64,000 nucleotides of DNA from the NCBI GenBank assembly GCA_964469565.1, contig CAYXZD010000002.1, positions 62,001 to 126,000 of the forward strand. The letters are read 5' to 3'. The notes below the pieces were generated by a model. The model saw only the letters and a list, made by a program, of their open reading frames with translations, ran no database searches and was not told the DNA's origin. A program made the position numbers and the translations under genes. Of this stretch, positions 8,998-18,619 are shown one piece after another (within the stretch, counting starts at the first letter, position 1; each line of letters starts with the position of its first letter). The DNA comes from GCA-2720975 sp964469565 (lineage in GTDB: Bacteria; Planctomycetota; UBA1135; GCA-002686595).

Positions 8998-10308
8998 CTA
9001 AAGCTCTCGAAGATAGATATTCCGAAACCAGGCATAGGCCTCGCCATCCACCGCTCCCGCCGGGGCGTGTCGCTGTAGGCCGATGAATCCTGTCGTGGCA
9101 CGGTCCTTCCACAGGGCGCCTTGATCTGGGGTCAAGGTGTGGGTATCCACGTCGTAGAGAATGCGCCCATTGAGCACGGTGATGATGCGGGATCCGCGGT
9201 AGGTCACAACGTAGGTGTTCCACTCTCCGAGGGGCGCGAGAGCGTCCTTGGGACCCGGAGCTACGCTCCCATAGAGCCCCCCCGTGAATTGGTAGGGCTT
9301 GAGTTTGCTTCCCGTGGTCTTCTCCCAGTTGAAGTCGTCGAGAATCTGGATTTCAGCTCCTGAAAACGCAGGATTGCCCGATTCCCGGTCGGCCCGCAGG
9401 AACAGGCCTGAGTTCGCCATGGCAGCGATCTTGAAATCGAGGCGCAGTTGGAAGTCAGTGTAGTCCCGTTGGGTGATGAGTTGTGGGGAATGCCCCTCCA
9501 CAAGGAACTCCATCACGCCGTCCTTGACCCGATAACCGCTCCCGTCCCCGGCGCCATGCCAGCCCGTGAGATCCTTGCCATTGAAAAGACTACGCCAACC
9601 CGTCGCCTCCCCGGCTGCAGTCAGGCTCAAGAACCCAAGCCAGTCCTTTTCCCAGTAGCGCCCGGCCGAGGGCGGAAGCTCCCGAACGCGCACATTCTTG
9701 AACATCACCTTTGCTGATGCGGGTGCATCACTGCCCCCGTGAACCTGCAGCCCAATTTTGCCAGTCCTGGCCCAGTTGCCCCCATCCTCTGGCAGCCAAT
9801 AGTCCGTCACAAGCACCCCGTTGAGCCACATGGACAAATGCATGGGTTGACCAGCACAGCGCACCTTGACCCTATTCCACCCATCCTTGATCCAATCCTC
9901 CTTGGGTGCAGGGTTGTGGTAATAGAATCCGTCGGAGTAGATCGCCCCCACCTCCCCCTTGGGGCGATAATCCAAGGTGAGTTGAGCTCCCTTGGCCCCA
10001 TCGGATCGCATGCGCACAAACACACCCGAGTCAAAGGGGTAGGTGATCCAGGCATCCAGCTCCAACTCATAGTCTTGGTATTCGCGTTCGGTATAGATCA
10101 GACCTCCGGCGTGACCGGGTCCCTCCCGGCCCACAATCGCCCCCTCTTCCACTGCCCAGATTGCCCTGCCGTCGTAACGGCCCCCTTGGGTGGTCCAGCC
10201 TGTTAGGGACTCTCCATCGAAAAGGGTGCTCCAACCATCGGTGGCAGTCGCGGGAGAAACAAGACAGAGCAATCCGCACAGGACAGGGAGATGACTCGGA
10301 ATAGGCAT
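8998..10308 (-). CDS. secreted protein with two DUF1080 (3-keto-disaccharide hydrolase-like) domains
   Basis: A 436-aa protein with an N-terminal signal peptide (LPVLCGLLCLVSPATA) and two tandem DUF1080 domains, about residues 25-212 and 233-436. Each opens with the hallmark LFDGESLTGW or LFNGKDLTGWHG and ends with an internal RELPP or YLREL strand. The family (3-keto-disaccharide hydrolase, concanavalin-like fold) cleaves 3-keto-sugar glycosides. Divergent from the Gfo/Idh/MocA operon with 157 bases between, which fits a shared role in 3-keto-glycoside metabolism (inference). Confidence 0.88.
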   Translation of the reverse strand: MPIPSHLPVLCGLLCLVSPATATDGWSTLFDGESLTGWTTQGGRYDGRAIWAVEEGAIVGREGPGHAGGLIYTEREYQDYELELDAWITYPFDSGVFVRMRSDGAKGAQLTLDYRPKGEVGAIYSDGFYYHNPAPKEDWIKDGWNRVKVRCAGQPMHLSMWLNGVLVTDYWLPEDGGNWARTGKIGLQVHGGSDAPASAKVMFKNVRVRELPPSAGRYWEKDWLGFLSLTAAGEATGWRSLFNGKDLTGWHGAGDGSGYRVKDGVMEFLVEGHSPQLITQRDYTDFQLRLDFKIAAMANSGLFLRADRESGNPAFSGAEIQILDDFNWEKTTGSKLKPYQFTGGLYGSVAPGPKDALAPLGEWNTYVVTYRGSRIITVLNGRILYDVDTHTLTPDQGALWKDRATTGFIGLQRHAPAGAVDGEAYAWFRNIYLREL

Positions 10309-10465
10309 GGTAGTGGCGTTGAGAGTTGAGGAACCGTTTTGCTAGAGGTTACACCCCTGAGGGTGCCTGAAGGTACCGAGGATTGCTCTCACCTGAATCC
10401 GAGTGTGAAGGGTAGGATCTGCCCACACTCAACGACTCCTGCGCGACCAATCCCCAACACCGCAC

Positions 10466-11797
10466 ATGACACCCCGCTTCAACCCAACCACACGCCGTAG
10501 TTTTCTCACCCAATCCGCCACGACAGCCGGGGTCTTCTCCCTAGGTGCGTGCGCCAGCACGACCGTTCCAACCGGTCAGCACCCCATCCAGGCTCCGGCC
10601 AAGGCCCCAATCCCCGAAGGCACCCCCGTACGCATCGGGCTCATCGGCACGGGGGGCATGGGGGGCGGGCACCTGGGCTCAATGATGCACCAGATCGCCT
10701 CCAAACAGGCCCACTTCGAAGTCGTCGCCCTGGCCGACGTCAACTCGGTCTGGCTGGAGGAAAAAGCACACACCGCCCGCAAGGGTCAAAGCGGTGTGAA
10801 GGTTGATACGTACAGCGACTACACAAAACTGCTGGAGCGCGATGACATCGATGGCGTATTGATCGCCACCCCCGAGCACTGGCACGCCAAGATGTCCATG
10901 GACGCTATCGCAGCTGGCAAGGATGTGTATTGCGAAAAGCCCATGACCACTTCCATCGAGGAAGCCCTTTGGATGGTGAACGTCATGAAGGCCAACCCAC
11001 ACATGCGCCTTCAGGTGGGAACCCAATACATGCGGCTCGAAAAGTACCAAGTGGCCAAGAAGCTCATCGCAGACGGTGAAATCGGTCATCCCACACTTTC
11101 CCAAACGAGCTACTGCCGCAATACACCTGCAGGCGAGTGGAACTACTACAAGATCGACGACCGTGTCATTCCGGGTGAGACCCTTGATTGGGAGGCTTGG
11201 TGTGGCAATCGAGGTGTACGCGACTGGGACCCCAAGCTGTACCACCGCTGGCGCCGCTACAAGGACTTCTCTACCGGCATCATTGGAGATTTGCTGGTTC
11301 ACATGATGACGCCCATGATGGACGCCATCGATCGTGGCTGGCCCACCCGAGTGGCGGCCATCGGTGGACACTTCATCGACCACGACATGGAAAACCACGA
11401 CCAAGTATTCCTCAACGTGGGCATGGAAAAGGACCACACGATGATCGTTGCCGGTTCTACGATTAACGCCACAGGGCTAGAGGTGCTCATCCGAGGCAAC
11501 CGCGCCAATATCTACTTGGGTAGCAATAACTGCGAAGTGCGCCCCGAGCATGTCTACGCTGAAGATATCGAGCCGCGCACGATCCAGTGCAAAAATGTCG
11601 ATGCACAGCCGGCCCTGCGACTGGATTGGATCAATTGCATTCGCACACGTGAACAGAATGTCAGCCAAGTAGAATTGGCTGCCAAGGTCATGGTGGCTGT
11701 GGATCTATCCACCAGAGCCATGTGGCAAGGTGGCACGTGGACGTTTGATCCTGCGGCTCCTTCCTACGGGCCCGAGTATCTCAAAGGACCCAAGTAG
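10466..11797 (+). CDS. Gfo/Idh/MocA-family oxidoreductase, Tat-exported
   Basis: A 443-aa protein. Its N-terminus has a twin-arginine motif TTRRSFLTQS followed by a hydrophobic stretch and ACAS, so it is probably Tat-exported, possibly as a lipoprotein. The Rossmann motif is GLIGTGGMGGGH; the catalytic EKP motif is intact at residues 157-159 (YCEKPM). Family knowledge: NAD(P)-dependent oxidation or reduction of sugars, here likely in the periplasm with bound cofactor. First gene of a four-gene operon; apbE begins 19 bases after its stop. Confidence 0.9.
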   Translation: MTPRFNPTTRRSFLTQSATTAGVFSLGACASTTVPTGQHPIQAPAKAPIPEGTPVRIGLIGTGGMGGGHLGSMMHQIASKQAHFEVVALADVNSVWLEEKAHTARKGQSGVKVDTYSDYTKLLERDDIDGVLIATPEHWHAKMSMDAIAAGKDVYCEKPMTTSIEEALWMVNVMKANPHMRLQVGTQYMRLEKYQVAKKLIADGEIGHPTLSQTSYCRNTPAGEWNYYKIDDRVIPGETLDWEAWCGNRGVRDWDPKLYHRWRRYKDFSTGIIGDLLVHMMTPMMDAIDRGWPTRVAAIGGHFIDHDMENHDQVFLNVGMEKDHTMIVAGSTINATGLEVLIRGNRANIYLGSNNCEVRPEHVYAEDIEPRTIQCKNVDAQPALRLDWINCIRTREQNVSQVELAAKVMVAVDLSTRAMWQGGTWTFDPAAPSYGPEYLKGPK

Positions 11798-11816
11798 GTC
11801 TCACCCGCCACTGGCC

Positions 11817-12788
11817 ATGCTCGTGCGACTTGCAACGCACGCCATGGGGACGCGCTTTGAGCTCGTCCTTGAGGGCGAGGATTCAGGCTCCCGGGCCGAA
11901 GCCAACCTACGGGCTGCGGGGGAGGAGGCTCTTCTGGATATTGAAGAGGTCGATCAACGCCTTTCCCTGTTTAGACGCTCCAGCCTGCTCGCCCACATTG
12001 TGCGCAACGCTGGAAAGGCCCCCGTGCAAGTCGACCCGGACACGTTTGCGTTACTGACACTGTGCTCCGAGGTGAATCAAGCCAGCGAGGGTGCCTTTGA
12101 TCCAACCATCGCCCCGCTCATGCGCGCCTATGGGCTCCACGATGAAGGCGCTATCACAGAGGCGTTGCCACTGGACGTTGCTCGTCGGCAGGTGGGTTGG
12201 CAGAAATCCGTACAGCTGGACCCAGCGCGGCAACAGGTCAGATTCTTGAAACCCGAGGTTGCCTTGGATCTGGGTGCCATCGCCAAGGGGCACGCCCTCG
12301 ACCTCGCCGGGCAGTCCTTACGCGATGCTGGCGTGACCCGTGCCCTTCTCCACGGGGGAACCAGCACCATCATGGCCATCGGCTGCCCCCTGACTCGGGA
12401 GGCCTGGCCCATCGCCCTCGGCTCGCAACCGAAATCGCCACGGGTCCACCTCCGGGATCAAGCCTTGTCCGTCTCCGCCCCGCACTCGCAATCCGTGCAG
12501 CACGAGGGGCAGCGCATCGGCCATGTCCTCGACCCCCGGATCGGGAAACCCAGCTCCTTCGCCTCAGTCGCTGCCACCCTCTGCTCATCGGCTGCCGCAG
12601 CCGATGCTTGGTCGACGGCTTTGCTCGTCAATGCGAACAGCACTCTTTTACCCCCCACCATGGAATCCCTCCTAGGCGTCGGGCACGGCAAATCCAATCA
12701 ACCCCACCAGTGGCTACATCGCCCAGCCTTCACCCTTAGCCGTCCTGACGGATTCCAAGACATTCCCCTCTCCCTAGAGACCGTATGA
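11817..12788 (+). CDS. apbE: ApbE-like FAD:protein FMN transferase
   Basis: A 323-aa protein from ATG 11817; the frame is open into the preceding gene but that start is unlikely. ApbE hallmarks are present: HAMGTRFEL at the N-terminus, FDPTIAPLM, VALDLGAIAKGHALD, LLHGGTST and the C-terminal HVLDPRIGKP followed by an alanine-rich ADAWSTAL. The family transfers FMN covalently to Thr of exported flavoproteins. Its stop overlaps the next start (ATGA at 12785-12788), so translation is coupled. No obvious FMN-attachment target is visible in the neighbouring proteins. No clear signal peptide is seen. Confidence 0.88.
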   Translation: MLVRLATHAMGTRFELVLEGEDSGSRAEANLRAAGEEALLDIEEVDQRLSLFRRSSLLAHIVRNAGKAPVQVDPDTFALLTLCSEVNQASEGAFDPTIAPLMRAYGLHDEGAITEALPLDVARRQVGWQKSVQLDPARQQVRFLKPEVALDLGAIAKGHALDLAGQSLRDAGVTRALLHGGTSTIMAIGCPLTREAWPIALGSQPKSPRVHLRDQALSVSAPHSQSVQHEGQRIGHVLDPRIGKPSSFASVAATLCSSAAAADAWSTALLVNANSTLLPPTMESLLGVGHGKSNQPHQWLHRPAFTLSRPDGFQDIPLSLETV

Positions 12789-14020
12789 CACCCAACGACC
12801 GACGAACGTTTCTCAAGGGCGCCACCAGTGCCGCCGCTGCCATCGCCTTCCAACCCACCCTTTCCGCGACTCCGCGACGTCTTCAGGGTCCGATCCGGGT
12901 GGGCATCGTTGGAGCGGGCCGACAGGGTCGTGCACTGATGGGCGAGCTTGGCAAATTCGAAGACATCACACTTGCCGCGGTCTGCGATAGCGATGAACGC
13001 CGCCTCTCAGGCGCCAAGCGCCGCGCACCTGGCGCAACGCTTTATTCAAGCCACGAGCAGATGCTCAATGAAGAAAAGCAACTCGATGCCGTTCTCGTGG
13101 CCACCCCAACCCATTTGCACCGTCAATTGTGCGAGGACAGTCTGAGTGCCGGCAAACACGTCTACTGTGAGGCTCCCTTAGCTCACACCCTCGCGGATGC
13201 CAAGGCCATTGCACGAGCCGCACGTGCCGCGTCTACAAAGTTTCAGACCGGGATGGCTGGGCGTGCCAACCCTGTCTACAGCCTAGCCCGCTCATTTGTA
13301 CGTACGGGTGCAATTCGTGACACCTTGAGCATGCGGAGCCAGTACAAGAAGAAAACGTCCTGGCGCACTCCCTCCTCCGACCCGGCGAGAGACAAGTTTC
13401 TGAATTGGCGCATGGACCCAAAGGTCTCCCTTGGGCTCGTAGGCGAGATTGGCACGCACCAGTTCGACGTGCTGCACTGGTTCACCGGTCAATACCCCAC
13501 ATCGGTACGCGGTCATGGAGAGGTACTGGCTTGGAAAGACGGGCGTGAGGTTCCCGACACAGTGCATTGCGAGTTCACTTTCCCCGGCGGCGTACGTAGC
13601 CAATGGGATGGCTGCCTCGGCACCTCATTTGAAGGCGAATACTCACTCATCTCAGGAACCATGGGCTCGGTCAAGCTTGCAGGCACCCACGCTTGGATGT
13701 TCAAGGAAGCGGACGCCACCACCTTTGAGTGGGAGGTCTATGCCACACGCCAACAATTCCATCAGGACGAGGGCATCATCTTGATCGCTGACGCCACCCA
13801 ATTGGCCGCCCAAGGCAAGCTCAAGGAAGGCATCGGCCTTCCTCATCCACCGCTATACTACGCCCTTGAGAGATTCTTCCTCTCGTTGAGTGAAGACGAG
13901 GACCTGTGCTGTTCAGCCGAAGAAGGCCTACGCGCCGTTGCTGTAGCCATTCGGGCCTCCGATGCCATCGCAAGTGGAAACGAGGTGGCCATCCCCCCAT
14001 CTGACTTCAACATCGACTAG
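12785..14020 (+). CDS. Gfo/Idh/MocA-family protein, Tat-exported, EKP motif altered
   Basis: A 411-aa paralogue of the first gene of the operon. Twin-arginine signal NDRRTFLKGA, then a hydrophobic Ala-rich stretch ending near SATPRR. Rossmann motif GIVGAGRQGRAL. The usual EKP catalytic/cofactor motif reads E129-A130-P131 (YCEAPL), so the lysine is missing. The rest of the C-terminal substrate domain looks intact (GEIGTHQFDVLHWF). It may be a non-catalytic partner or use a different chemistry. Start overlaps apbE by 4 bases; 9 bases separate it from the next gene. Confidence 0.88.
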   Translation: MTPNDRRTFLKGATSAAAAIAFQPTLSATPRRLQGPIRVGIVGAGRQGRALMGELGKFEDITLAAVCDSDERRLSGAKRRAPGATLYSSHEQMLNEEKQLDAVLVATPTHLHRQLCEDSLSAGKHVYCEAPLAHTLADAKAIARAARAASTKFQTGMAGRANPVYSLARSFVRTGAIRDTLSMRSQYKKKTSWRTPSSDPARDKFLNWRMDPKVSLGLVGEIGTHQFDVLHWFTGQYPTSVRGHGEVLAWKDGREVPDTVHCEFTFPGGVRSQWDGCLGTSFEGEYSLISGTMGSVKLAGTHAWMFKEADATTFEWEVYATRQQFHQDEGIILIADATQLAAQGKLKEGIGLPHPPLYYALERFFLSLSEDEDLCCSAEEGLRAVAVAIRASDAIASGNEVAIPPSDFNID

Positions 14021-14029
14021 ACCCGCTCA

Positions 14030-14836
14030 ATGTCACCTGCCCAACTTCAAGTCAGGAGCCTGCCTCTAGCGGCTCGCCTGTCTCTGTCCTGCTTACTCGT
14101 GGTGGTCCTCGGGGGTTACTTGGTGTCGGGCTTGCACATGAGTGCGCACCATCAAAACCGTGATGGACGTGAGGGTCTGTCGATGACTGACATCGAAGGC
14201 GCCTACCACGGAGTCAACAGCGAGGCCCCCCTTACACTAGCTCTCAATGCTGGCCACCCTGGAGAACTCGCTGGGCAAAAAGCACCCGAGGAATGGGTCA
14301 CCCAAGCGTTGCTCGCATGGTTGCAAGGGGATCCCGATCGAATCATTCCCAACTGGGACAACCTCGACTTAGGTGATGAAGTTCCTGCAGATCTGCTCGA
14401 CGCCTCGTGTGTGGGTTGCCATTCGCGAACCGCTGAGGAGTCCCTGCGGGCAGAACCGCCACTTGAGTATCTCGACGATATCCGTGCGGTGGCCTTCTCA
14501 CGCGAAATCTCCCCCTCTGACATCAAACTGCTGATCGCGTCAACGCACGCCCATTCCTTAGGGCTCGCAACAATCACGATGCTGCTCAGTGCACTGATCT
14601 TTGCAACGCGCTATGGGGCACGGTTGAAGGGAGGATTGTCACTGTGCGCTTGCGCAGGCCTGCTGATCGACCTCATCGCTTGGTGGCTCGCCAGGGAGTC
14701 GTCCGCATTCGTCCCCATCATCATTGTGGGTGGCATCGCGCACGCCGGGGGTATGGTCCTGATTGCACTCTGCGTGTTTTGGGACCTGTGGAGGCCAAAC
14801 AAGCAGGCACCTCAGCCTGACTCGTCAACAAGCTAG
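14030..14836 (+). CDS. membrane protein with a single c-type heme site
   Basis: A 268-aa protein with an N-terminal membrane segment (LSLSCLLVVVLGGYLVSGL), a periplasmic region carrying one CxxCH heme-attachment motif (C127-V-G-C130-H131), and about four C-terminal membrane segments from residue 175. Last gene of the operon. Together with the exported Gfo/Idh/MocA proteins and ApbE it suggests that electrons from periplasmic sugar oxidation reach the membrane through this heme protein; that link is inferred from gene order only. No named family recognised. Confidence 0.75.
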   Translation: MSPAQLQVRSLPLAARLSLSCLLVVVLGGYLVSGLHMSAHHQNRDGREGLSMTDIEGAYHGVNSEAPLTLALNAGHPGELAGQKAPEEWVTQALLAWLQGDPDRIIPNWDNLDLGDEVPADLLDASCVGCHSRTAEESLRAEPPLEYLDDIRAVAFSREISPSDIKLLIASTHAHSLGLATITMLLSALIFATRYGARLKGGLSLCACAGLLIDLIAWWLARESSAFVPIIIVGGIAHAGGMVLIALCVFWDLWRPNKQAPQPDSSTS

Positions 14837-14858
14837 GCAAAGCGCAGATCGAGCTTCA

Positions 14859-16466
14859 TCATGCCTCAAGCGTGCGCACGGCTCTGCGCACAGCATGGAC
14901 TAGCGACCCATTTTTCAATAAGTCTCGCGCCTCGACGAGGTCGGTATGCAAATAGCGATCTGCGTCGAGGGGGGCGATGTGCTTGCGGAGAAAACCATAT
15001 GCTGCCTGTGCACCTTTGCCAGCACGCACGCTTGCGTTGAACTCGCGAGCTTGGGCGGCGCAGATCCATTCGATCGCCACCACCTGCTCGACATTCCCCA
15101 GAATGGTTCGAGCCTTGCGCGCCGCCGTTACGCCCATCGAAACGTGGTCTTCCTGATTGGCACTCGTGGGGATACTGTCCGCAGACGCCGGATGCGCCAA
15201 GACCTTGTTCTCGCTGGCTAGGGAGGCAGCGGTGTACTGGGCAATCATCAGGCCCGAATGCAATCCGGGCTGAGTCGCGAGAAAAGCCGGCAGGTGGGAG
15301 AGGTCTGGATTGACCAATTGTTCGATGCGTCGCTCAGAGACGTTGGCCATCGTGGCCAGTGCCAACCCCAAGTAGTCCTGGATCATCGATAGGGGTTGGC
15401 CGTGGAACATACCCGCGCTGTAGACCTGCCCGCTTTGGGGGTCAATGATCGGATTGTCCGTGATCACATTGAGCTCAGAGCACAGTGTTTGTTCTACATG
15501 CTCAAGGGCAGTCTTGAAAGCACCATGAATCTGGGGGATGCAACGCAGGGAATAAGGGTCTTGCACGCGATCGCAATCAAGATGGGACTCCAGCACTCGT
15601 GATCCGCTCAGGCAGCGGCGAATGTTCGCAGCTGTGCGGCGATGCCCATCGTTGTCTTTGATTTCCGCCAACACTGGCTGGAAGGGATTGTCACTCCCAA
15701 GTAGCGCTTCAATCGTCAATGAAGCTACTGCGTCTGCGGCACACGATAGATTCTTTGCGGCCAACACGTTGACGACTCCCGTTGCCTTCATGATCTCCGT
15801 GCCGTTGATCAGTGCGAGTCCCTCCTTGGCTGCATACGTAAGAGGTTTCATGCCCAGCGCTTTGAGCGCCCCACGTGCTTTGCGACGCTTGCCCTGGACG
15901 AATGCATAGCCATGGCCCATATACGCAGCTGCCATGTGAGATAGAGGCGCAAGATCTCCGCTCGCCCCTACAGACCCCTGCTGGGGAACTTCGGGCACGA
16001 AGCCAGCATTGAACAGGCGCAATAGATCCTCAACCAAGCTGAGACGCACCCCCGAGTAACCGCGCAAGAGACTATTGAGGCGCAGAACTTGCGCGATGCG
16101 CACCTCCGGCAGGGGCATGGGCTCTCCGACGCCTACGCAGTGACTGAGAACGAGATTAGATTGCAGCTCCGCTAAGTCCCCAGGGGCGATGGCCTGGCTC
16201 TTCAGTTTTCCAAAGCCCGTGCTGATGCCGTAGACCACCGTGCCCTGGCGCAGAATCTCGTCTACGAGCGTGCGCGAGTGCTTGACAGCCGCCCTAGCTT
16301 GGCGAGTGATGCGCAGGGTGAGATCCTCACCCCGTGCCAGCGGGGCAAGGTCTTCAAGGGTGAGGGAGGTTCCGTCGAGGGTGAGGGTTTTCACGGGGTG
16401 TGTCGGCTTCACTCGATTGAGCGCTGAATCTAATGGGTGCAATGACTGAATTCGGAAGGCACCCAT
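14859..16466 (-). CDS. hutH: histidine ammonia-lyase
   Basis: A 535-aa protein from ATG 16466; family proteins are near 510 aa, so the GTG at 16394 (starting VKTLTLDG) is an equally good start. The Ala-Ser-Gly triplet that forms the MIO prosthetic group is in GSVGASGDLAPLSHM, with YGISTGFG and the C-terminal SANQEDHVSMG motif. It deaminates histidine to urocanate, the substrate of HutU encoded 6 kb away. Genes of sugar oxidation lie between the two hut genes. Convergent with the heme protein gene. Confidence 0.95.
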   Translation of the reverse strand: MGAFRIQSLHPLDSALNRVKPTHPVKTLTLDGTSLTLEDLAPLARGEDLTLRITRQARAAVKHSRTLVDEILRQGTVVYGISTGFGKLKSQAIAPGDLAELQSNLVLSHCVGVGEPMPLPEVRIAQVLRLNSLLRGYSGVRLSLVEDLLRLFNAGFVPEVPQQGSVGASGDLAPLSHMAAAYMGHGYAFVQGKRRKARGALKALGMKPLTYAAKEGLALINGTEIMKATGVVNVLAAKNLSCAADAVASLTIEALLGSDNPFQPVLAEIKDNDGHRRTAANIRRCLSGSRVLESHLDCDRVQDPYSLRCIPQIHGAFKTALEHVEQTLCSELNVITDNPIIDPQSGQVYSAGMFHGQPLSMIQDYLGLALATMANVSERRIEQLVNPDLSHLPAFLATQPGLHSGLMIAQYTAASLASENKVLAHPASADSIPTSANQEDHVSMGVTAARKARTILGNVEQVVAIEWICAAQAREFNASVRAGKGAQAAYGFLRKHIAPLDADRYLHTDLVEARDLLKNGSLVHAVRRAVRTLEA

Positions 16467-16631
16467 AACCTCGCACCCCCAACCCCATAGGGCAAGTCGC
16501 AGTGGGGAGAAGCCCGGCACCGATGGGGATCCAGCACTTCTGCGGGTTGCGGTGTGTACCCACCCGTGGCTGGCCGCACCCGTGGCTGGCCCCAGCCTCG
16601 GGGTCAAATCACATTCCACTCCCTCAGTGGG

Positions 16632-18395
16632 TCACTGGGAGGATGGCTCTAGAGATCTGAGCTTTCCGGCACGGCGCCGCTCTTCGACACTCTGACCTTC
16701 CAAAGCTCCCAAGGGTAGCACGGCCGACACCTCGGCATGCCCACCTGGACCTAGGGAAAGGGGCCGGCTTTGCAAGATGCGTTCGCCGTTCCAGCGTAGC
16801 TCCGCTCGCCACACGCCCGCTTCAAGCCCATCGACTTTCAAGGTCTCACTCGCCTCCAGCACAAATGGATCGGCTGGGGCCCCTTGGAGGGTGATGCGGA
16901 CAGGCAACCCCTGAAAGCGCCCCTTCAGGTGAACAGTGATCTCACCCGTCGGGGTTTGGACAGGGGCAAGATGGAGCTCCACAGATTCGGGCAATGCCCC
17001 CACTCCTCGTGCCGCGGCAAACTGACCATCGGCACTCACCGCACTCAGGTAATAACCCTTGGATATCTTCGGGTGCAGGGTCATCACAAAGCGGCCCATC
17101 TCATCGGCTTGCGTGCTTTGATGCCCCGCTGGAAGATGCGGCAGAACCATGCTCAGGTTGTGGGTAAACTTCTGCTGCATGACTTTTGTCGTCGCGAGCC
17201 CCACATCAGGCGCTTCAAGAACTACATGGGCCCCGCGCGCGGGCTCGCCGTCGGGCATGACCACACGCCCCTGTAAGGTGGGTGCTTGCTGTAACGAGAA
17301 CGAGTGTTGGTTGCGACGTCCGGCGAAGAGCTTCTTGTTTTCCAATGCAGGGGTTGCCGTCGAACCTGGGTGAAAAACCATCAGGCTCACATGCCCCTCC
17401 GGCAGTCCTGCCAGTGAAATCGTGCGCCCAGGCGGAATCTCGATCGGATTGACGAGGTGCCAGGGATAGGTACGCTGACCCCTTCCAGTGTTCACGCGTT
17501 GGCCGCCAATTGGAAACACGTAGGCCGTTGATGCACCGCCAGACCCCATGATCGCTTCAACGCTCAGATCGAGGCGCACCTCTGGGTCGAGGGTAAACGT
17601 AAGCTTGTCTGGCTGAATCGCTCCGTTGCGAGGGATATAGAGTTCCTCACGATAATGTGCCATGCCGGGAGCCCTGACAATAGCCAGCACCTTGCCGGAG
17701 GAGATCCTCGGGAAAAAGAACTCGCCCTGGTCATCGGTTTGAGTTTCTTGGCCATCGATGCGTACGAGCGCGCGGGCAATGGGCTCAGCCTTGCGGTCCT
17801 TAACCCTACCCCTAACGAGACAGGCATCCCCTCGGCTCAGAGAAACGTCGAGCAAAGTGGACCCTAGCTGGCGCAGCATGACTTCACGCTCTGAAACCAA
17901 ACCGCGGTCGGATTCGATCAAGAGGATGGACAATCCTTGATAGAGGTTTGACGCACCAAAGCGACCTGCCGTATCTGTCCGTAGCACTCGCCCCTTATTG
18001 GGTCCCGCCTGGAAAGTCAACGTACCCGTCGTCGGCTGATGACCGTTGGGTTCAAGGGTTCCGTGTAGTCGTGCAGTGGCTCCACTCCCGGGAGGTTGCA
18101 GAGACTCATTCGCATGGGTCAACTGTGACTGAAGGAGACTCAACTCAAGCTCTAAAGGATGGATCACTGTCGTCCCGATGCTCGCCACCTGTTGATTCGA
18201 ATCGGGCACCGCGAAGCCTTGGAGGTCCACCACAGAAGGTGCTGCCGGCTCAGGCATGGACGGGCCCAAGGGACGAGTCGGCGCAGGGGGGGCCGGACCC
18301 CCCGGTGTAGAATCACCCAAAAGGATTGCGACACCACCCGCTACAACCACAACAGCAAGGGTGAGCAAGAGGAGTCGTTGATTCGTGGTGGACAT
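16632..18395 (-). CDS. secreted/membrane-anchored carboxypeptidase-regulatory-like domain protein
   Basis: A 587-aa protein with an N-terminal membrane segment (LLLLTLAVVVVAGGVAILLG) that acts as signal or anchor, followed by a Pro-rich linker. Two or three transthyretin-like/carboxypeptidase regulatory-like modules are seen, each with the pattern V-x-G-R-V followed by A-x-V-x-x-x and a TQTDDQGEFFFP or STQADEMGRFVM strand. Such domains are Ig-like folds common in exported planctomycete proteins. No enzymatic motif. Function unknown. Divergent from the dehydrogenase gene at 18620. Confidence 0.7.
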   Translation of the reverse strand: MSTTNQRLLLLTLAVVVVAGGVAILLGDSTPGGPAPPAPTRPLGPSMPEPAAPSVVDLQGFAVPDSNQQVASIGTTVIHPLELELSLLQSQLTHANESLQPPGSGATARLHGTLEPNGHQPTTGTLTFQAGPNKGRVLRTDTAGRFGASNLYQGLSILLIESDRGLVSEREVMLRQLGSTLLDVSLSRGDACLVRGRVKDRKAEPIARALVRIDGQETQTDDQGEFFFPRISSGKVLAIVRAPGMAHYREELYIPRNGAIQPDKLTFTLDPEVRLDLSVEAIMGSGGASTAYVFPIGGQRVNTGRGQRTYPWHLVNPIEIPPGRTISLAGLPEGHVSLMVFHPGSTATPALENKKLFAGRRNQHSFSLQQAPTLQGRVVMPDGEPARGAHVVLEAPDVGLATTKVMQQKFTHNLSMVLPHLPAGHQSTQADEMGRFVMTLHPKISKGYYLSAVSADGQFAAARGVGALPESVELHLAPVQTPTGEITVHLKGRFQGLPVRITLQGAPADPFVLEASETLKVDGLEAGVWRAELRWNGERILQSRPLSLGPGGHAEVSAVLPLGALEGQSVEERRRAGKLRSLEPSSQ

Positions 18396-18619
18396 GGGAG
18401 GGGTGAGGTGGGCGCGTAGTCTACTCCAGTCAGGAGTCCCTGAAAGGGACGCGCTGTGCTCTTCGAGCTAACCCGGCGCAATGAACGGGTTTCTCCAAAA
18501 GGTCACCCCGCGACTGTCAGCCCCGCCCGGTGGGCAAGCCCTCTACAAGTCCGTAGGGTACGCCCCCCCCCACCCCACACCAGCCTCCCCGCCGTGCTCC
18601 CCTACACCCCAACCCAGCC

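Noticed and set aside
8978..9223. N-terminal extension of the clpS frame
   Set aside because: It overlaps the DUF1080 gene and lacks ClpS features; the ATG at 8977 is a better start.
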